A DNA stretch of 64,000 bases from contig CAWBWL010000003.1 in NCBI GenBank assembly GCA_963792485.1, positions 17,002 through 81,001 on the forward strand, written 5' to 3'. How positions within the stretch are numbered: position 1 is the first letter of the stretch; each line of letters begins with the position of its first letter. The notes under the pieces were generated by a model. That model had not been told where the DNA came from. It worked only from the letters and a program-made list of their open reading frames with translations, and did not search any database. The translations under genes and the position numbers were made by a program. This document shows positions 24,741 to 34,622 of this stretch, piece after piece. Origin of the DNA: JANOYJ01 sp963792485. GTDB taxonomy: Bacteria; Pseudomonadota; Alphaproteobacteria; Rhizobiales; Rhizobiaceae.

Positions 24741-24777
24741 GAGCAAGGGTGGGTCCGCAAGGACCCGCTCTTTTTTG
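24741..24777 (+). terminator. leader terminator/attenuator before rimP
   Basis: GGGTCC-GCAA-GGACCC followed by GCTCTTTTTTG is a compact intrinsic terminator ending 18 bases before the rimP start codon. A terminator directly ahead of rimP matches the rimP-leader attenuators described in alphaproteobacteria, which are thought to regulate the rimP-nusA-infB operon. The 24552-24740 stretch upstream presumably holds the promoter; I could not fix its boxes. Confidence 0.75.
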
Positions 24778-24794
24778 TTACCTGAAGGCTGGCC

Positions 24795-25388
24795 TTGAGC
24801 GAAACGGCGCTAAATGTGGAAGATGACCGCCTGATCCGGGAGACCGGATTGGACGCGCGCGTCGCCGCCATTGTCGTGCCCGTTCTGGCAACCCTCGGTT
24901 TCCGACTGGTGCGGGTGACAATTTTGGGCCTGAACGGCCTGACGCTGCAGATCATGGCCGAGCGGCCGGACGGGACGATCACGGTGGAGGACTGCGAGAA
25001 GATTTCGAAGCTCGTCTCGCCGGCGCTTGAAGTGGAGGACCCGATCAGCCGGGCCTATCATCTGGAGGTTTCCTCGCCAGGCATTGACCGGCCTTTGGTG
25101 CGCAAATCCGACTTTGCCCAATGGGCAGGCCATGTGATGCGGGTTGAGACTTCAGTTCCTGTAGCGGGCCGCAAGAAGTTCAAGGGCAAGGCATTGGAAG
25201 CGCGCGACAGCGCCTTCCTTTTTGAGAACGATCAGGTCGCCTATGGCGAGGAGCGGCAGGTGGAAATTCCCTATGAGGCCATTTCCGAAGCGCGGCTCGT
25301 GCTCACCGATGAATTGATCCGTGAAGCGTTGCGCAAGGACAAGGCTCTGCGCGAAGCCAATGGAATAGTTGAAGACACAGAGAACTAA
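24795..25388 (+). CDS. rimP: ribosome maturation factor RimP
   Basis: The 197-residue protein is needed for 30S subunit maturation. The conserved N-terminal half is clear (GLDARVAAIVVPVLATLGF, LQIMAERPDGTITVEDCEKIS, YHLEVSSPGIDRPLVRKSDF) and a C-terminal SH3-like domain follows. The start is TTG at 24795, with GAAGG upstream; no ATG fits the conserved N-terminus. It is the first gene of rimP-nusA-ylxR-infB and lies just after a terminator-like leader. Confidence 0.93.
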   Translation: MSETALNVEDDRLIRETGLDARVAAIVVPVLATLGFRLVRVTILGLNGLTLQIMAERPDGTITVEDCEKISKLVSPALEVEDPISRAYHLEVSSPGIDRPLVRKSDFAQWAGHVMRVETSVPVAGRKKFKGKALEARDSAFLFENDQVAYGEERQVEIPYEAISEARLVLTDELIREALRKDKALREANGIVEDTEN

Positions 25389-25421
25389 GACCGGGGCATC
25401 GCCCCGCAAGAGGAGAGAGAC

Positions 25422-27017
25422 ATGGCAGTCAGTGCAAACCGGCTCGAGCTTCTGCAGATCGCGGACGCGGTTGCCCGCGAAAAGTCAATCGACAAGGAGA
25501 TAGTCCTTGCAGCGATGGCCGATGCGATACAGAAGGCGGCGCGCGCCCGATACGGCCAGGAGACCAATATCCGCGCCGACATCAATGCCAAGACCGGCGA
25601 GATCAAGCTGCAGCGGCTTCTGGAAGTGGTGGACACCGTCGAGGATCCCGGCAATCAGATTGAATTGATCCGCGCGCGCGACCGCAACCCGGACGCCGAA
25701 GTCGGCGACTATATCGCGGAATTGCTGCCCCCGATGGATTTCGGCCGCATTGCCGCCCAATCGGCTAAACAAGTCATCGTCCAAAAAGTTCGCGAAGCTG
25801 AGCGGGACCGCCAGTATGACGAATACAAGGACCGTATCGGCGACATCGCCAACGGCACCGTCAAGCGCGTGGAATACGGCAATGTCATTGTCGATCTTGG
25901 CCGCGGCGAGGGTATTATCCGTCGCGACGAACTCATCCCACGCGAAAATTTCCGCTACGGCGACCGTATCCGCGCCTATGTCTATGACGTGCGCCGCGAA
26001 CAGCGTGGCCCGCAGATATTCCTGTCGCGCACGCATCCGATGTTCATGGCCAAGCTCTTCACCATGGAAGTGCCGGAAATCTATGATGGCGTCATTGAAA
26101 TCAAGTCAGTCGCTCGCGATCCGGGCTCGCGCGCCAAAATAGCCGTCATCTCCCGCGACTCTTCAATTGATCCCGTCGGCGCCTGCGTCGGTATGCGCGG
26201 CTCCCGCGTTCAGGCCGTTGTCGGCGAATTGCAGGGCGAGAAGATCGACATCATTCCATGGTCGCCGGATGCCGCCAGCTTCCTCGTCAACGCCTTGCAG
26301 CCGGCCGAAGTCACCAAGGTGGTGCTTGATGAGGACGCCGAGCGCATCGAAGTCGTGGTGCCGGACGACCAGCTATCGCTGGCCATCGGCCGCCGCGGCC
26401 AGAATGTCCGCCTAGCCTCCCAGCTGACCGGCTGGGACATCGATATTCTGACTGAAGCGGAAGAATCCGAGCGCCGCCAGAAGGAATTCGCCGAGCGTTC
26501 TGCCCTGTTCATGAATTCGCTGAACGTCGATGAGATGGTCGGTCAGGTTCTTGCCTCCGAAGGCTTCGCCTCTGTTGAGGAACTGGCCTATGTCGATGCG
26601 GGTGATATTTCAGGCATTGACGGCTTTGATGAGGATACGGCAAGCGAATTGCAACGCCGCGCCCGCGAATATCTTGAGCAGGTCGAGGCTGAGCTTGCGG
26701 CAAAGTGCAAGAAGCTCGGCGTCAAGGAGGAGTTGCGTCAGATCGAGGGCATGACTTCAGCCATTATGGCCAAGGTTGGCGAGGACGGCGTGAAGTCGAT
26801 CGAAGACTTCGCGGGCTATGCCGCAGACGATCTTGTCGGCTGGAAAGAGCGCAAGGATGGCGAGACCACTGTCAATGAGGGTGTTCTGTCCGGCATGGAC
26901 ATTTCCCGTGCCGAAGCAGAACAAATGATCATGGCTGCCCGCCTCAAGGCTGGGTGGATCACCGAAGAAGAGCTGGCGGCTGAAGAGCCTGCCGAACTTG
27001 AAGAAGCGGGAGCCTAG
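25422..27017 (+). CDS. nusA: transcription termination/antitermination factor NusA
   Basis: This 531-residue protein binds RNA polymerase. Domain order is an N-terminal polymerase-binding region (1-125), S1 (about 135-200, VKRVEYGNVIVDLGRGEGI), two KH domains (including GACVGMRGSRVQAV and LAIGRRGQNVRLASQLTGW), and acidic C-terminal helix-hairpin repeats. It follows rimP with a 33-base gap and an AGGAGAGAG ribosome site. Confidence 0.95.
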   Translation: MAVSANRLELLQIADAVAREKSIDKEIVLAAMADAIQKAARARYGQETNIRADINAKTGEIKLQRLLEVVDTVEDPGNQIELIRARDRNPDAEVGDYIAELLPPMDFGRIAAQSAKQVIVQKVREAERDRQYDEYKDRIGDIANGTVKRVEYGNVIVDLGRGEGIIRRDELIPRENFRYGDRIRAYVYDVRREQRGPQIFLSRTHPMFMAKLFTMEVPEIYDGVIEIKSVARDPGSRAKIAVISRDSSIDPVGACVGMRGSRVQAVVGELQGEKIDIIPWSPDAASFLVNALQPAEVTKVVLDEDAERIEVVVPDDQLSLAIGRRGQNVRLASQLTGWDIDILTEAEESERRQKEFAERSALFMNSLNVDEMVGQVLASEGFASVEELAYVDAGDISGIDGFDEDTASELQRRAREYLEQVEAELAAKCKKLGVKEELRQIEGMTSAIMAKVGEDGVKSIEDFAGYAADDLVGWKERKDGETTVNEGVLSGMDISRAEAEQMIMAARLKAGWITEEELAAEEPAELEEAGA

Positions 27018-27044
27018 GCGCCATGTTTGGCGCCGTGACCCGGA

Positions 27045-27704
27045 ATGGATGGCATGAACGATCGCACTTGCATCGTCACACGCGAGAGCGGACCGGCTGA
27101 AGGGCTGATCCGCTTTGCCGCCGCGCCTGATGGCACGGTGGCTCCAGATCTCAAGCGCCAATTGCCCGGCCGCGGCTGCTGGGTGACCGCCACCCGCGCC
27201 CGCGTCGATGAGGCGGTCAAGAAGAACCTGTTCAAGCGCGGACTGAAGGACGACATAACCGCGAGCCCGGACCTTGGCGGCCTTGTTGATCAGCTTCTGG
27301 TCAAGAGCGCGCTAGGGGCGCTTGGGCTCGCACGCAAAGCAGGCCAGATCGTCACAGGCGCTGCAAAAGTTGAGGCTGCAGTGCGCGCGAAAGAGGCTGT
27401 GCTGGTTCTGCACGCTTCCGATGCCGCGCCGGATGGCGTTCGCAAGCTTGATCAAGCGCGAAAAGCGGTTGCATATGGCGGCGGACCTGATATCCCCTCG
27501 CTCGCACCGTTTGCGAGCCCTCAAATGGATTTGGCATTGGGGGGCACAAATGTGATACATGCAGCCGCTCTTGCCGGTTCTGCGGGTGAAAACCTTAAGA
27601 AACGTATTGCTGCTTTGGCCCGTTACCGGGGCGATTCAGCCATGGAAGAAGCGAAACCACTCGACGGCCTGCCGCAAAGCGGCCCCTTGAAGGACACGGA
27701 ATGA
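27045..27704 (+). CDS. YlxR (DUF448)/L7Ae-like RNA-binding protein
   Basis: The 219-residue protein joins an N-terminal YlxR domain (RTCIVTRESGPAEGLIRFA, GRGCWVTATRARVDEAVKK) to an L7Ae/L30e-like domain (SALGALGLARKAGQIVTGAAKVEAAV), as is usual in alphaproteobacteria. It is a nucleic-acid binding protein of the nusA-infB operon. The C-terminal stop overlaps the infB start (ATGA). An ATG three codons downstream (27054) is an equally possible start. Confidence 0.88.
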   Translation: MDGMNDRTCIVTRESGPAEGLIRFAAAPDGTVAPDLKRQLPGRGCWVTATRARVDEAVKKNLFKRGLKDDITASPDLGGLVDQLLVKSALGALGLARKAGQIVTGAAKVEAAVRAKEAVLVLHASDAAPDGVRKLDQARKAVAYGGGPDIPSLAPFASPQMDLALGGTNVIHAAALAGSAGENLKKRIAALARYRGDSAMEEAKPLDGLPQSGPLKDTE

Positions 27705-30490
27705 CTGATACGAAAACAGGCGATGACAAGACGCTCAGCGTGACGTCAAAGCCCACCTTGACCCTGAAGCGTCCCGGCCTCGAACATTCGACGGTCCGCC
27801 AGAGCTTCAGCCATGGCCGTTCCAAGGCGGTTGTCGTCGAGACGAAGAAGCGCAAATTTTCGCTGCCTGGCGACAAGCCTGAGCCGGGCGCGGGTTTGTT
27901 CAAGCCTGCGGCTGCTCCTCAGCCCGCACCGCGTCCCATCCCGGTCATGCCGGAACGCGCGCCCCGGCCAGCGGTACCGGCAAATCCGCCAGCGGCGCCT
28001 GTGGCTGCCTCTCCCGCTCCCGCGCCATCTCCGTCTGCAGCGCCGGTCGCTGCGGCCCCGGCTGCCGCGCCGCGTCCGGCGGCGTCCGCTCCAGCACGTC
28101 CGCAATCATCCGCACCTGCGCCGGCGCCCGCTCCCCAGCGCCCGGCAAGCCGTCCCATCAATCACGGCATGGTGCTTAATGTTCTGTCCAATGACGAAAT
28201 GGCCGCACGCCGCCGCGCGCTTGAAGGCGCCGGATTCCGCAATGATGACGAGCGCCGCACGGCTGTCGAAGAAGCGCGCCGCCGCGCCCAGGAAGAGGGG
28301 CTGCGCAAGCGCGAAGCCGAAGATTCCGCCCGCCGTCAGTCGGAGGAGGAAACACGCCTGCGCACCGAGGCCGAAGCCAAGCGCCGCGCAGAAGAAGAAG
28401 CGCGCCGCCGCGCACCTGCCGCTGATGCAGAGGTGGTCGATACGAGCCGTCCGGGCGTGCGCCGTCCCATGGCTGAAATGGATGATTTCCGTTCTGGCCG
28501 CAGCGGCAGCCCGCGTGGCGCCGCCGGTTTCTCGGCTGCGCGCGCCGCACCGAAAGCCGAAGTCCGGGTGCCAAAAACCCGGATCGCCGAGCCTGACAAC
28601 CGTCACAGGCTGACGGTCGTCTCCGCGACCGCTGGCGAAGAGGGCGATGCCCGTGGCCGCTCCATGGCCGCGACCCGCCGCCGCCAGGAAAAATTCCGCC
28701 GTGCGCAAATGCAGGAAGTCCGCGAGAAAGTTGCCCGCGAAGTCATCCTGCCTGAGACAATTTCGATCCAGGAACTCGCCCAGCGCATGTCAGAACGGGC
28801 AGTGGACGTGATCAAATATTTGATGAAGCAGGGTCAGATGATGACGCCAGGCGACATCATTGACGCCGATCTCGCGGAACTGCTTGCCAATGAATTCGGC
28901 CATACCGTCAAGCGCGTTGCCGACTCCGATGTGGAGGAGGGCTTCTTCAACGTCACAGATATTGCAGGAGATCTGCAACCGCGCGCCCCGGTCGTCACCA
29001 TTATGGGCCATGTCGATCACGGTAAGACTTCGCTGCTCGACGCCATCCGCAAGACCAATGTCGTCTCCGGCGAGGCCGGCGGCATCACGCAGCACATTGG
29101 CGCCTATCAGATCGAGCGCAACGGTCACAAGATCACGTTCATTGACACGCCTGGCCACGCCGCCTTCACCGCAATGCGCGCCCGCGGCGCGCAGGCGACG
29201 GACATTGCCATTCTGGTGGTGGCCGCAGACGACGCTGTCATGCCGCAGACGATTGAATCGATCAACCATGCCAAAGCTGCGGGCGTTCCGATCATCGTCG
29301 CCATCAACAAGGTGGACAAGCACGACGCCGACGCGCAGAAAGTCCGCACCGGGCTGCTGCAGCACGAAGTGTTTGTGGAATCCCTCGGCGGCGAGACGCT
29401 TGACGTTGAAGTTTCAGCCAAGACAGGGCAGGGGCTCGACAAGCTTCTCGAGGCCATTTTGCTTCAGTCCGAAGTTCTGGAGTTGAGAGCCAATCCGGAC
29501 CGCCCCGCCGAAGGCGTGGTGGTGGAAGCCAAGCTCGACCGGGGCCGCGGCTCGGTGGCGACAGTCCTCATTCAGGCGGGAACGCTCAAGATCGGCGACA
29601 TTATCGTGGCGGGTTCCGAATGGGGCCGCGTGCGTGCGCTTGTCACCGACAAGGGCGATCATGTGAAGGAAGCGGGTCCCTCCATGCCCATCGAGGTATT
29701 GGGTCTGCAAGGGCCGCCGCAGGCGGGTGACCGCATTGCGGTCATCGACTCGGAAGCCCGCGCCCGCGAGATTTCCGAATACCGCCAGCACAAGAACCGC
29801 GAAAAGGCTGTGGCCAAGCAAGCAGGTTCCCGTGGCTCGCTCGAGCAGATGATGACGCAATTGTCGTCCGCAGGCACGAAGGAATTCCCGCTTCTAATCA
29901 AGGGCGACGTTCAGGGATCGATCGAAGCCATTACCGGCGCACTGGACAAAATTTCGACCGAAGAAGTGCGCGCCCGGATCATTCATTCCGGCGCGGGCGC
30001 CATCACCGAATCCGATGTCAGCCTAGCGGCGGCCTCGAACGCGGCGATCATCGGCTTCAACGTGCGCGCCAATACTCAGGCCCGTGACGCGGCTGCCAAG
30101 GAAGGCATCGAAATCCGCTATTATAACATCATCTATGATCTGACAGACGACGTTAAAGCGGCGATGTCTGGACTTCTGTCTCCTGAACGGCGCGAGACTT
30201 ATCTCGGCAATGCTGAAATCCTCGAAGTCTTCAACATCACCAAGGTCGGCAAGATCGCCGGCTGCCGTGTCACCGAAGGCAAGGTCGAGCGCGGCATGGG
30301 CGTGCGGCTCCTGCGCGACAATGTCGTTATCCACGAAGGCAAGCTCAAGACGCTCAAACGCTTCAAGGACGAGGTTCTGGAAGTGCAGACCGGCCAGGAG
30401 TGCGGCATGGCGTTCGAAGGCTACGAAGATCTGCGCGTTGGCGACGTCATTGAATGCTTCCGCGTCGAAGAGATCAAGCGGTCGCTGTAA
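27701..30490 (+). CDS. infB: translation initiation factor IF-2
   Basis: The 929-residue GTPase places initiator tRNA on the 30S subunit. A long disordered N-terminal region is rich in Pro/Ala (about 70-150) and then in charged Arg/Glu repeats (about 165-235). The IF2_N module (ISIQELAQRMSERAVDVIKYL) follows, then the G domain with GHVDHGKTSLL, DTPGHAAFT and NKVDKHDAD, and the C-terminal domains II-IV. Start ATG overlaps the ylxR stop. Confidence 0.96.
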   Translation: MTDTKTGDDKTLSVTSKPTLTLKRPGLEHSTVRQSFSHGRSKAVVVETKKRKFSLPGDKPEPGAGLFKPAAAPQPAPRPIPVMPERAPRPAVPANPPAAPVAASPAPAPSPSAAPVAAAPAAAPRPAASAPARPQSSAPAPAPAPQRPASRPINHGMVLNVLSNDEMAARRRALEGAGFRNDDERRTAVEEARRRAQEEGLRKREAEDSARRQSEEETRLRTEAEAKRRAEEEARRRAPAADAEVVDTSRPGVRRPMAEMDDFRSGRSGSPRGAAGFSAARAAPKAEVRVPKTRIAEPDNRHRLTVVSATAGEEGDARGRSMAATRRRQEKFRRAQMQEVREKVAREVILPETISIQELAQRMSERAVDVIKYLMKQGQMMTPGDIIDADLAELLANEFGHTVKRVADSDVEEGFFNVTDIAGDLQPRAPVVTIMGHVDHGKTSLLDAIRKTNVVSGEAGGITQHIGAYQIERNGHKITFIDTPGHAAFTAMRARGAQATDIAILVVAADDAVMPQTIESINHAKAAGVPIIVAINKVDKHDADAQKVRTGLLQHEVFVESLGGETLDVEVSAKTGQGLDKLLEAILLQSEVLELRANPDRPAEGVVVEAKLDRGRGSVATVLIQAGTLKIGDIIVAGSEWGRVRALVTDKGDHVKEAGPSMPIEVLGLQGPPQAGDRIAVIDSEARAREISEYRQHKNREKAVAKQAGSRGSLEQMMTQLSSAGTKEFPLLIKGDVQGSIEAITGALDKISTEEVRARIIHSGAGAITESDVSLAAASNAAIIGFNVRANTQARDAAAKEGIEIRYYNIIYDLTDDVKAAMSGLLSPERRETYLGNAEILEVFNITKVGKIAGCRVTEGKVERGMGVRLLRDNVVIHEGKLKTLKRFKDEVLEVQTGQECGMAFEGYEDLRVGDVIECFRVEEIKRSL

Positions 30491-30497
30491 GCTCCGG

Positions 30498-30518
30498 CCT
30501 TCCCCCTTGCGGGGAAGG
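30498..30518 (+). terminator. stem-loop between infB and rbfA
   Basis: CCTTCCCC and GGGGAAGG pair perfectly around a 5-base loop, 8 bases after the infB stop. No T-run follows, so it more likely acts as an RNA stability or partial attenuation element than as a full terminator. Confidence 0.5.
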
Positions 30519-30539
30519 CTCAAAACCTGGAACTGCATC

Positions 30540-30962
30540 ATGCCCGCAAAGAAATCCGCCAAAGGCCCGTCGCAGCGCATGTTGCGTGTCGGCGAGATGG
30601 TGCGTCATGCGTTGGTGCTTATTTTGCAGCGAGGCGAGATCATTGATCCCGTCATCGAAACTACGGTCATTTCGGTCTCCGAAGTGCGAATGACGCCGGA
30701 CCTGACTCGCGCCACGGCCTATGTCTCGCCGCTCGGCGTCGCCGATCCCGAGCCGGTTGTCGCCGCGCTCAACAGGCACACGCGCTTTATCCGCGGTGCG
30801 CTCGGCCCGGCCTTGCGCCAGCTGCGCTCCATGCCGATGATCCATTTTCGCGCCGACACAAGTTTCGACAATTTTACCAAAATCGACACGCTGCTGCGCA
30901 AGCCCGAAGTGGTGCAGGACACGCTGCGGCCTGTCATCAGCATCAACAAAGAAGACGAATGA
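30540..30962 (+). CDS. rbfA: 30S ribosome-binding factor A
   Basis: This 140-residue KH-like protein assists late 16S rRNA processing and cold adaptation. Conserved segments are SQRMLRVGEMVRHAL, VSEVRMTPDLTRATAYVSPL and the C-terminal LRSMPMIHFRADTSFDN. ATG 30540 fits the family start; the longer open frame upstream overlaps infB and is not conserved. The stop overlaps the truB ATG. Confidence 0.95.
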   Translation: MPAKKSAKGPSQRMLRVGEMVRHALVLILQRGEIIDPVIETTVISVSEVRMTPDLTRATAYVSPLGVADPEPVVAALNRHTRFIRGALGPALRQLRSMPMIHFRADTSFDNFTKIDTLLRKPEVVQDTLRPVISINKEDE

Positions 30963-31921
30963 ACCAGCGGCGCAAGCGGCCGGCGCGCGCCGTTTCTGGC
31001 TGGCTGATTTTCGACAAACCCTATGGCATGGGCTCTACTGACGCGGTCTCGTTCGTCAAGCGCCTCTATCGCGCCGACAAGGCCGGTCATGCCGGAACGC
31101 TCGACCCGCTCGCAACTGGCGTGTTGCCCATCGCGCTAGGCGAGGCAACCAAAACAGTCCCGTACCTTATGGATGAGCGTAAGACCTATGTGTTCACCGT
31201 CGCCTGGGGCGAAGAGCGCACGACGGATGACCTTGAGGGTGAAATCGTCAGTCGATCGGACACTCGCCCGCTCCGTGCGGACATTGAGACGGCACTGCCG
31301 CGCTTCACAGGCGTCATTCAGCAGACCCCGCCGCAATTCTCCGCAGTCAAGATCAATGGCGAGCGTGCCTATGACATCGCCCGCGTTGGCGAAACAGTCG
31401 AGATTGCCTCGCGCGAAGTTGAAGTTCTACGCCTTGTCATTCGGGATATGCCGGATGCGGACCAAACCGTGTTTGAAGTCGAGTGCGGCAAGGGCACCTA
31501 TGTGCGCGCGCTGGCGCGGGATATGGGCCGCTTGTTCGGCTGCTTTGGCCATGTTTCTGCGCTTCGACGTACTTCAGTGGCACCATTTGGGGAAGATCGT
31601 TCAATGACGCAGGCGCAGCTGGAAGCCGCCGCCAAAGATGTTGCGGAATTGAATGGGCAGGACAGTAACGTGCTCAGCATAGGGAGTTTCCGCCCACTGG
31701 ATGCGCTATTGGAAACGCCTGAAGCTGCGCTCGTCTCGCTTCCGCACATGGCGCTCGGCGAAGATGCCGCCAACCGCATCCGCATGGGTAACCCTGCCAT
31801 CATCCGTGGCCGCGACGCGCCCTTGGACGCCGACCGTGCCTATGTCACAGACAAGGGCAAGCTTCTGGCCATTGGCGAAGTGCGCTTCGGCGAATTTCAC
31901 CCCAAACGGGTGTTCAAATAG
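30959..31921 (+). CDS. truB: tRNA pseudouridine(55) synthase
   Basis: The 320-residue enzyme makes pseudouridine 55 in the T-loop of tRNAs. The catalytic aspartate is D49 in KAGHAGTLDPLATGVLPIA; the family motifs GWLIFDKPYGMGSTDAV and TYVRALARDMGRLFG are intact. The ATG overlaps the rbfA stop. In many Rhizobiales truB is followed directly by rpsO; here nhaD on the opposite strand comes next, its end 3 bases away. Confidence 0.95.
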   Translation: MNQRRKRPARAVSGWLIFDKPYGMGSTDAVSFVKRLYRADKAGHAGTLDPLATGVLPIALGEATKTVPYLMDERKTYVFTVAWGEERTTDDLEGEIVSRSDTRPLRADIETALPRFTGVIQQTPPQFSAVKINGERAYDIARVGETVEIASREVEVLRLVIRDMPDADQTVFEVECGKGTYVRALARDMGRLFGCFGHVSALRRTSVAPFGEDRSMTQAQLEAAAKDVAELNGQDSNVLSIGSFRPLDALLETPEAALVSLPHMALGEDAANRIRMGNPAIIRGRDAPLDADRAYVTDKGKLLAIGEVRFGEFHPKRVFK

Positions 31922-31924
31922 CCA

Positions 31925-33304
31925 TCACATCAAATGCGAATTGATCAGCAGATGCGCCGCAATGCTCGCCGCATAGCCGAGCGCAATGGCCCATGTCCAT
32001 TTGAGATGGCTTGAGAATGTGTAGAGCCCGCGCGACTGGCCCATCAGCGCCACGCCCGCCGCCGAGCCGATGGAGAGCATGGAGCCGCCAACGCCGCAGG
32101 TGAGTGTGATCAGCAGCCACTGCCCGGCGGACATTTGCGGGTCCATGGTCAGCACGGCGAACATCAGCGGAATGTTATCAACTATCGCCGAGAGCGCGCC
32201 GATGATGATGTTGGCGGTTGTAGGTCCAAGATCGGCGTAGAGAAACTGCGAGGCATGGGCGAGGTAGCCGATCACGCCAAGGCCGCCGACGGCGAAGATG
32301 ATTCCAAAGAAAAACAGCAGCGTGTCCCATTCAACGCGCTGCACCTGCGCGAAGGAATCCAGCACCATGTCCTCATCATCGCGCCGCCTGCCCTTGCGCT
32401 GCAGAAAGTATGACCAGATCTGCAGATAGCCGAGGCCAAGCATCATGCCGAGCGCGGGCGGCAAATGCAGGAAGTTCTTGAACGAGACGGCGGTGACAAT
32501 TGTCGCGGCAAACAGGACAATAACGCCAAGCGCGCCCGGCTTCATGCTTGCACGGTCCTGATGCTGCGCGGGTTTCGACTTCGGAACGCCAAACTGCATG
32601 ATCGCTGCAGGCACAAGGAAATTGACCAGGGAAGGCAGGAACAGAACAAAAAATTCCCAGAAATCCAGTTTGCCCTTCTGCCAAACCATCAGCGTCGTGA
32701 TGTCGCCAAAGGGCGAGAACGCGCCGCCGGCATTGGCCGCAACGACAATATTGATGCAGGCGATGGCGACGAAGGACTTCGAACCCGAACCTATGGCAAG
32801 CACAACCGCGCCCATAACCAATGCTGTCGTCAGATTGTCGAGCACGCCTGACAGGAAAAAAGACGCTATGCCCGTCATCCAGAAAAGCGCGCGATAGCTT
32901 AGACCCATGCCCACCAGCCGCGCGCGCAAGACGTCAAACACCCGCCGCTCTTCGAGCGTGTTCACATAGGTGATGGCGACGAGGAGGAAGAGGAAAAGTT
33001 CGGCGAACTCTTCAATAATGCCCTTGGCAAGAAGCTGGGCGTCATCCGCCTTGCCCGCGCCGGAATAGGCGATACCGATGAGCAGCCAGATCAGCCCCGC
33101 CGCAAGCATGACGGGCTTTGATTTGCGCAGATGCAGCGGCTCTTCGAACACGACCAGCACATAGGCGCTGACAAATATCAGCAGCGAGAGAATGCCGGCC
33201 CAGTTCGCGGTGAGGTCGAGCGCAGGCGCAGCAGTGCTGGCATGGGCATCTGAAACAGTAAACTGAAGGCAAATGGCGGGGAACAAAAGCGATAGGCGGC
33301 TCAT
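31925..33304 (-). CDS. nhaD: NhaD-type Na+/H+ antiporter
   Basis: The inner-membrane antiporter of the ion transporter superfamily is about 459 residues long with 10-12 hydrophobic segments. Typical pieces are SGVLDNLTTALVMG, NAGGAFSPFGDITTLMVW and the later SAIVDNIPLMFAVLTM, the paired half-helix motifs of this family. A signal-like hydrophobic N-terminus starts at ATG 33304, which has AAGGAG at good spacing; the frame open to 33400 is less plausible. It is divergent from nhaA. Confidence 0.9.
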   Translation of the reverse strand: MSRLSLLFPAICLQFTVSDAHASTAAPALDLTANWAGILSLLIFVSAYVLVVFEEPLHLRKSKPVMLAAGLIWLLIGIAYSGAGKADDAQLLAKGIIEEFAELFLFLLVAITYVNTLEERRVFDVLRARLVGMGLSYRALFWMTGIASFFLSGVLDNLTTALVMGAVVLAIGSGSKSFVAIACINIVVAANAGGAFSPFGDITTLMVWQKGKLDFWEFFVLFLPSLVNFLVPAAIMQFGVPKSKPAQHQDRASMKPGALGVIVLFAATIVTAVSFKNFLHLPPALGMMLGLGYLQIWSYFLQRKGRRRDDEDMVLDSFAQVQRVEWDTLLFFFGIIFAVGGLGVIGYLAHASQFLYADLGPTTANIIIGALSAIVDNIPLMFAVLTMDPQMSAGQWLLITLTCGVGGSMLSIGSAAGVALMGQSRGLYTFSSHLKWTWAIALGYAASIAAHLLINSHLM

Positions 33305-33438
33305 TTGCACTCCTTCTGTCGTGTCTGCCGACAGCGGCTGGCCGCCGGATGGCAACACGACAATCGCTGAAGCGCGCACTTTCCACAAGGCGATAATCAA
33401 CCTATCTGCTACTCAACGCCGATCAAACGGGGACACAA

Positions 33439-34598
33439 ATGCCGCAGCGCCTGTCAGCAGCCCTAACCGAGTTTCTCAACAGCGAAGCGGCGGGCGGCAT
33501 TGTCCTGATGGTTACGGCGGCGCTGGCGCTGATCATTGCCAATTCGGCTTTCTCAACAGCCTATTTCGATGCGCTTCACGCCTATCTCGGCCCGCTCTCG
33601 GTTCTGCACTGGATCAATGATGGGTTGATGGCGATCTTCTTTCTGTTTGTCGGCCTTGAGATCAAACGCGAGTTTCTGGGCGGAGAGCTTTCAACATGGC
33701 AGCAGCGCGCGTTGCCCGCCTTTGCGGCGGTTGGCGGCATGGCGGCTCCGGCGCTCGTCTATCTTTGGCTCAATCGCAACTCTCCAGAGACGCTGGCGGG
33801 ATGGGCGATACCGTCGGCCACCGACATTGCCTTTGCGCTTGGCATTCTGGCGCTGTTAGGCAAGCGTGTGCCGGTTTCCTTGAAAGTCTTTCTCGCCGCT
33901 CTCGCCATTCTGGATGATCTCGGAGCGGTGGTTATCATCGCCATGTTCTACACGGCCCAAATTCATCTCTGGGCGCTGGGCGGAGTTGCGGTCACTGCCG
34001 CGATCCTGACCGGCATGAACGCGGCGGGCGTAAAGCGCCTTCCGGCCTATCTCTTGCCGGGCGCTTTGCTCTGGTATTTCATGCTGCAATCGGGCGTCCA
34101 CGCCACCATTGCCGGCGTCGTGCTGGCGCTGACCATTCCGGCGGGCGACGACCATTCGCCCCTCAACCGGCTTGAGCATGGACTGCACAAATGGGTGGCG
34201 TTCGGCATTGTTCCGGTCTTCGGCTTTGCCAATGCAGGGGTTTCGTTGTCTGGGCTAAGCCTTGAAACACTCATCCAGCCTGTCACGCTCGGCATTGCGG
34301 CAGGGTTGTTCCTCGGCAAGCAGATCGGTGTCTTTTTCGCCGCTCGCCTCGCTGTCGCGGCAGGCGTGACGGAACTGCCGCGCGAGGCGTCGTGGGCGCA
34401 GGTTTACGGCGTGTCGATCCTGTGCGGCGTCGGGTTCACGATGAGCCTGTTCATTGGTCTGCTGGCGTTTCCGGAGGAGGGGGCGATGACGGAGGCGGTG
34501 AAGATTGGCGTGCTGATGGGATCAGGGTCTGGCGTGGCGGGGCGGGGGTATTGGGGGCGGCGGTGCTGATGCTGGCGGGCCGCGCCGCGCCAGACTGA
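33439..34598 (+). CDS. nhaA: NhaA Na+/H+ antiporter, frameshift near the C-terminus
   Basis: This is an NhaA-family antiporter exchanging two protons per sodium ion. The paired ion-binding aspartates appear in ALAILDDLGAVVIIAMFY, and PSATDIAFALGILALLG and VGLEIKREFLGGEL are classic. The given frame ends RGYWGRRC at 34569. One missing base near GGCGGGGCGGGGGTATT would restore GVLGAAVLMLAGRAAPD and a stop at 34598, which resembles the usual hydrophobic last helix. It is close to full length either way, about 380 residues. Confidence 0.88.
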
Positions 34599-34622
34599 GT
34601 TTCACTTCCCCGACAAGTTCAG

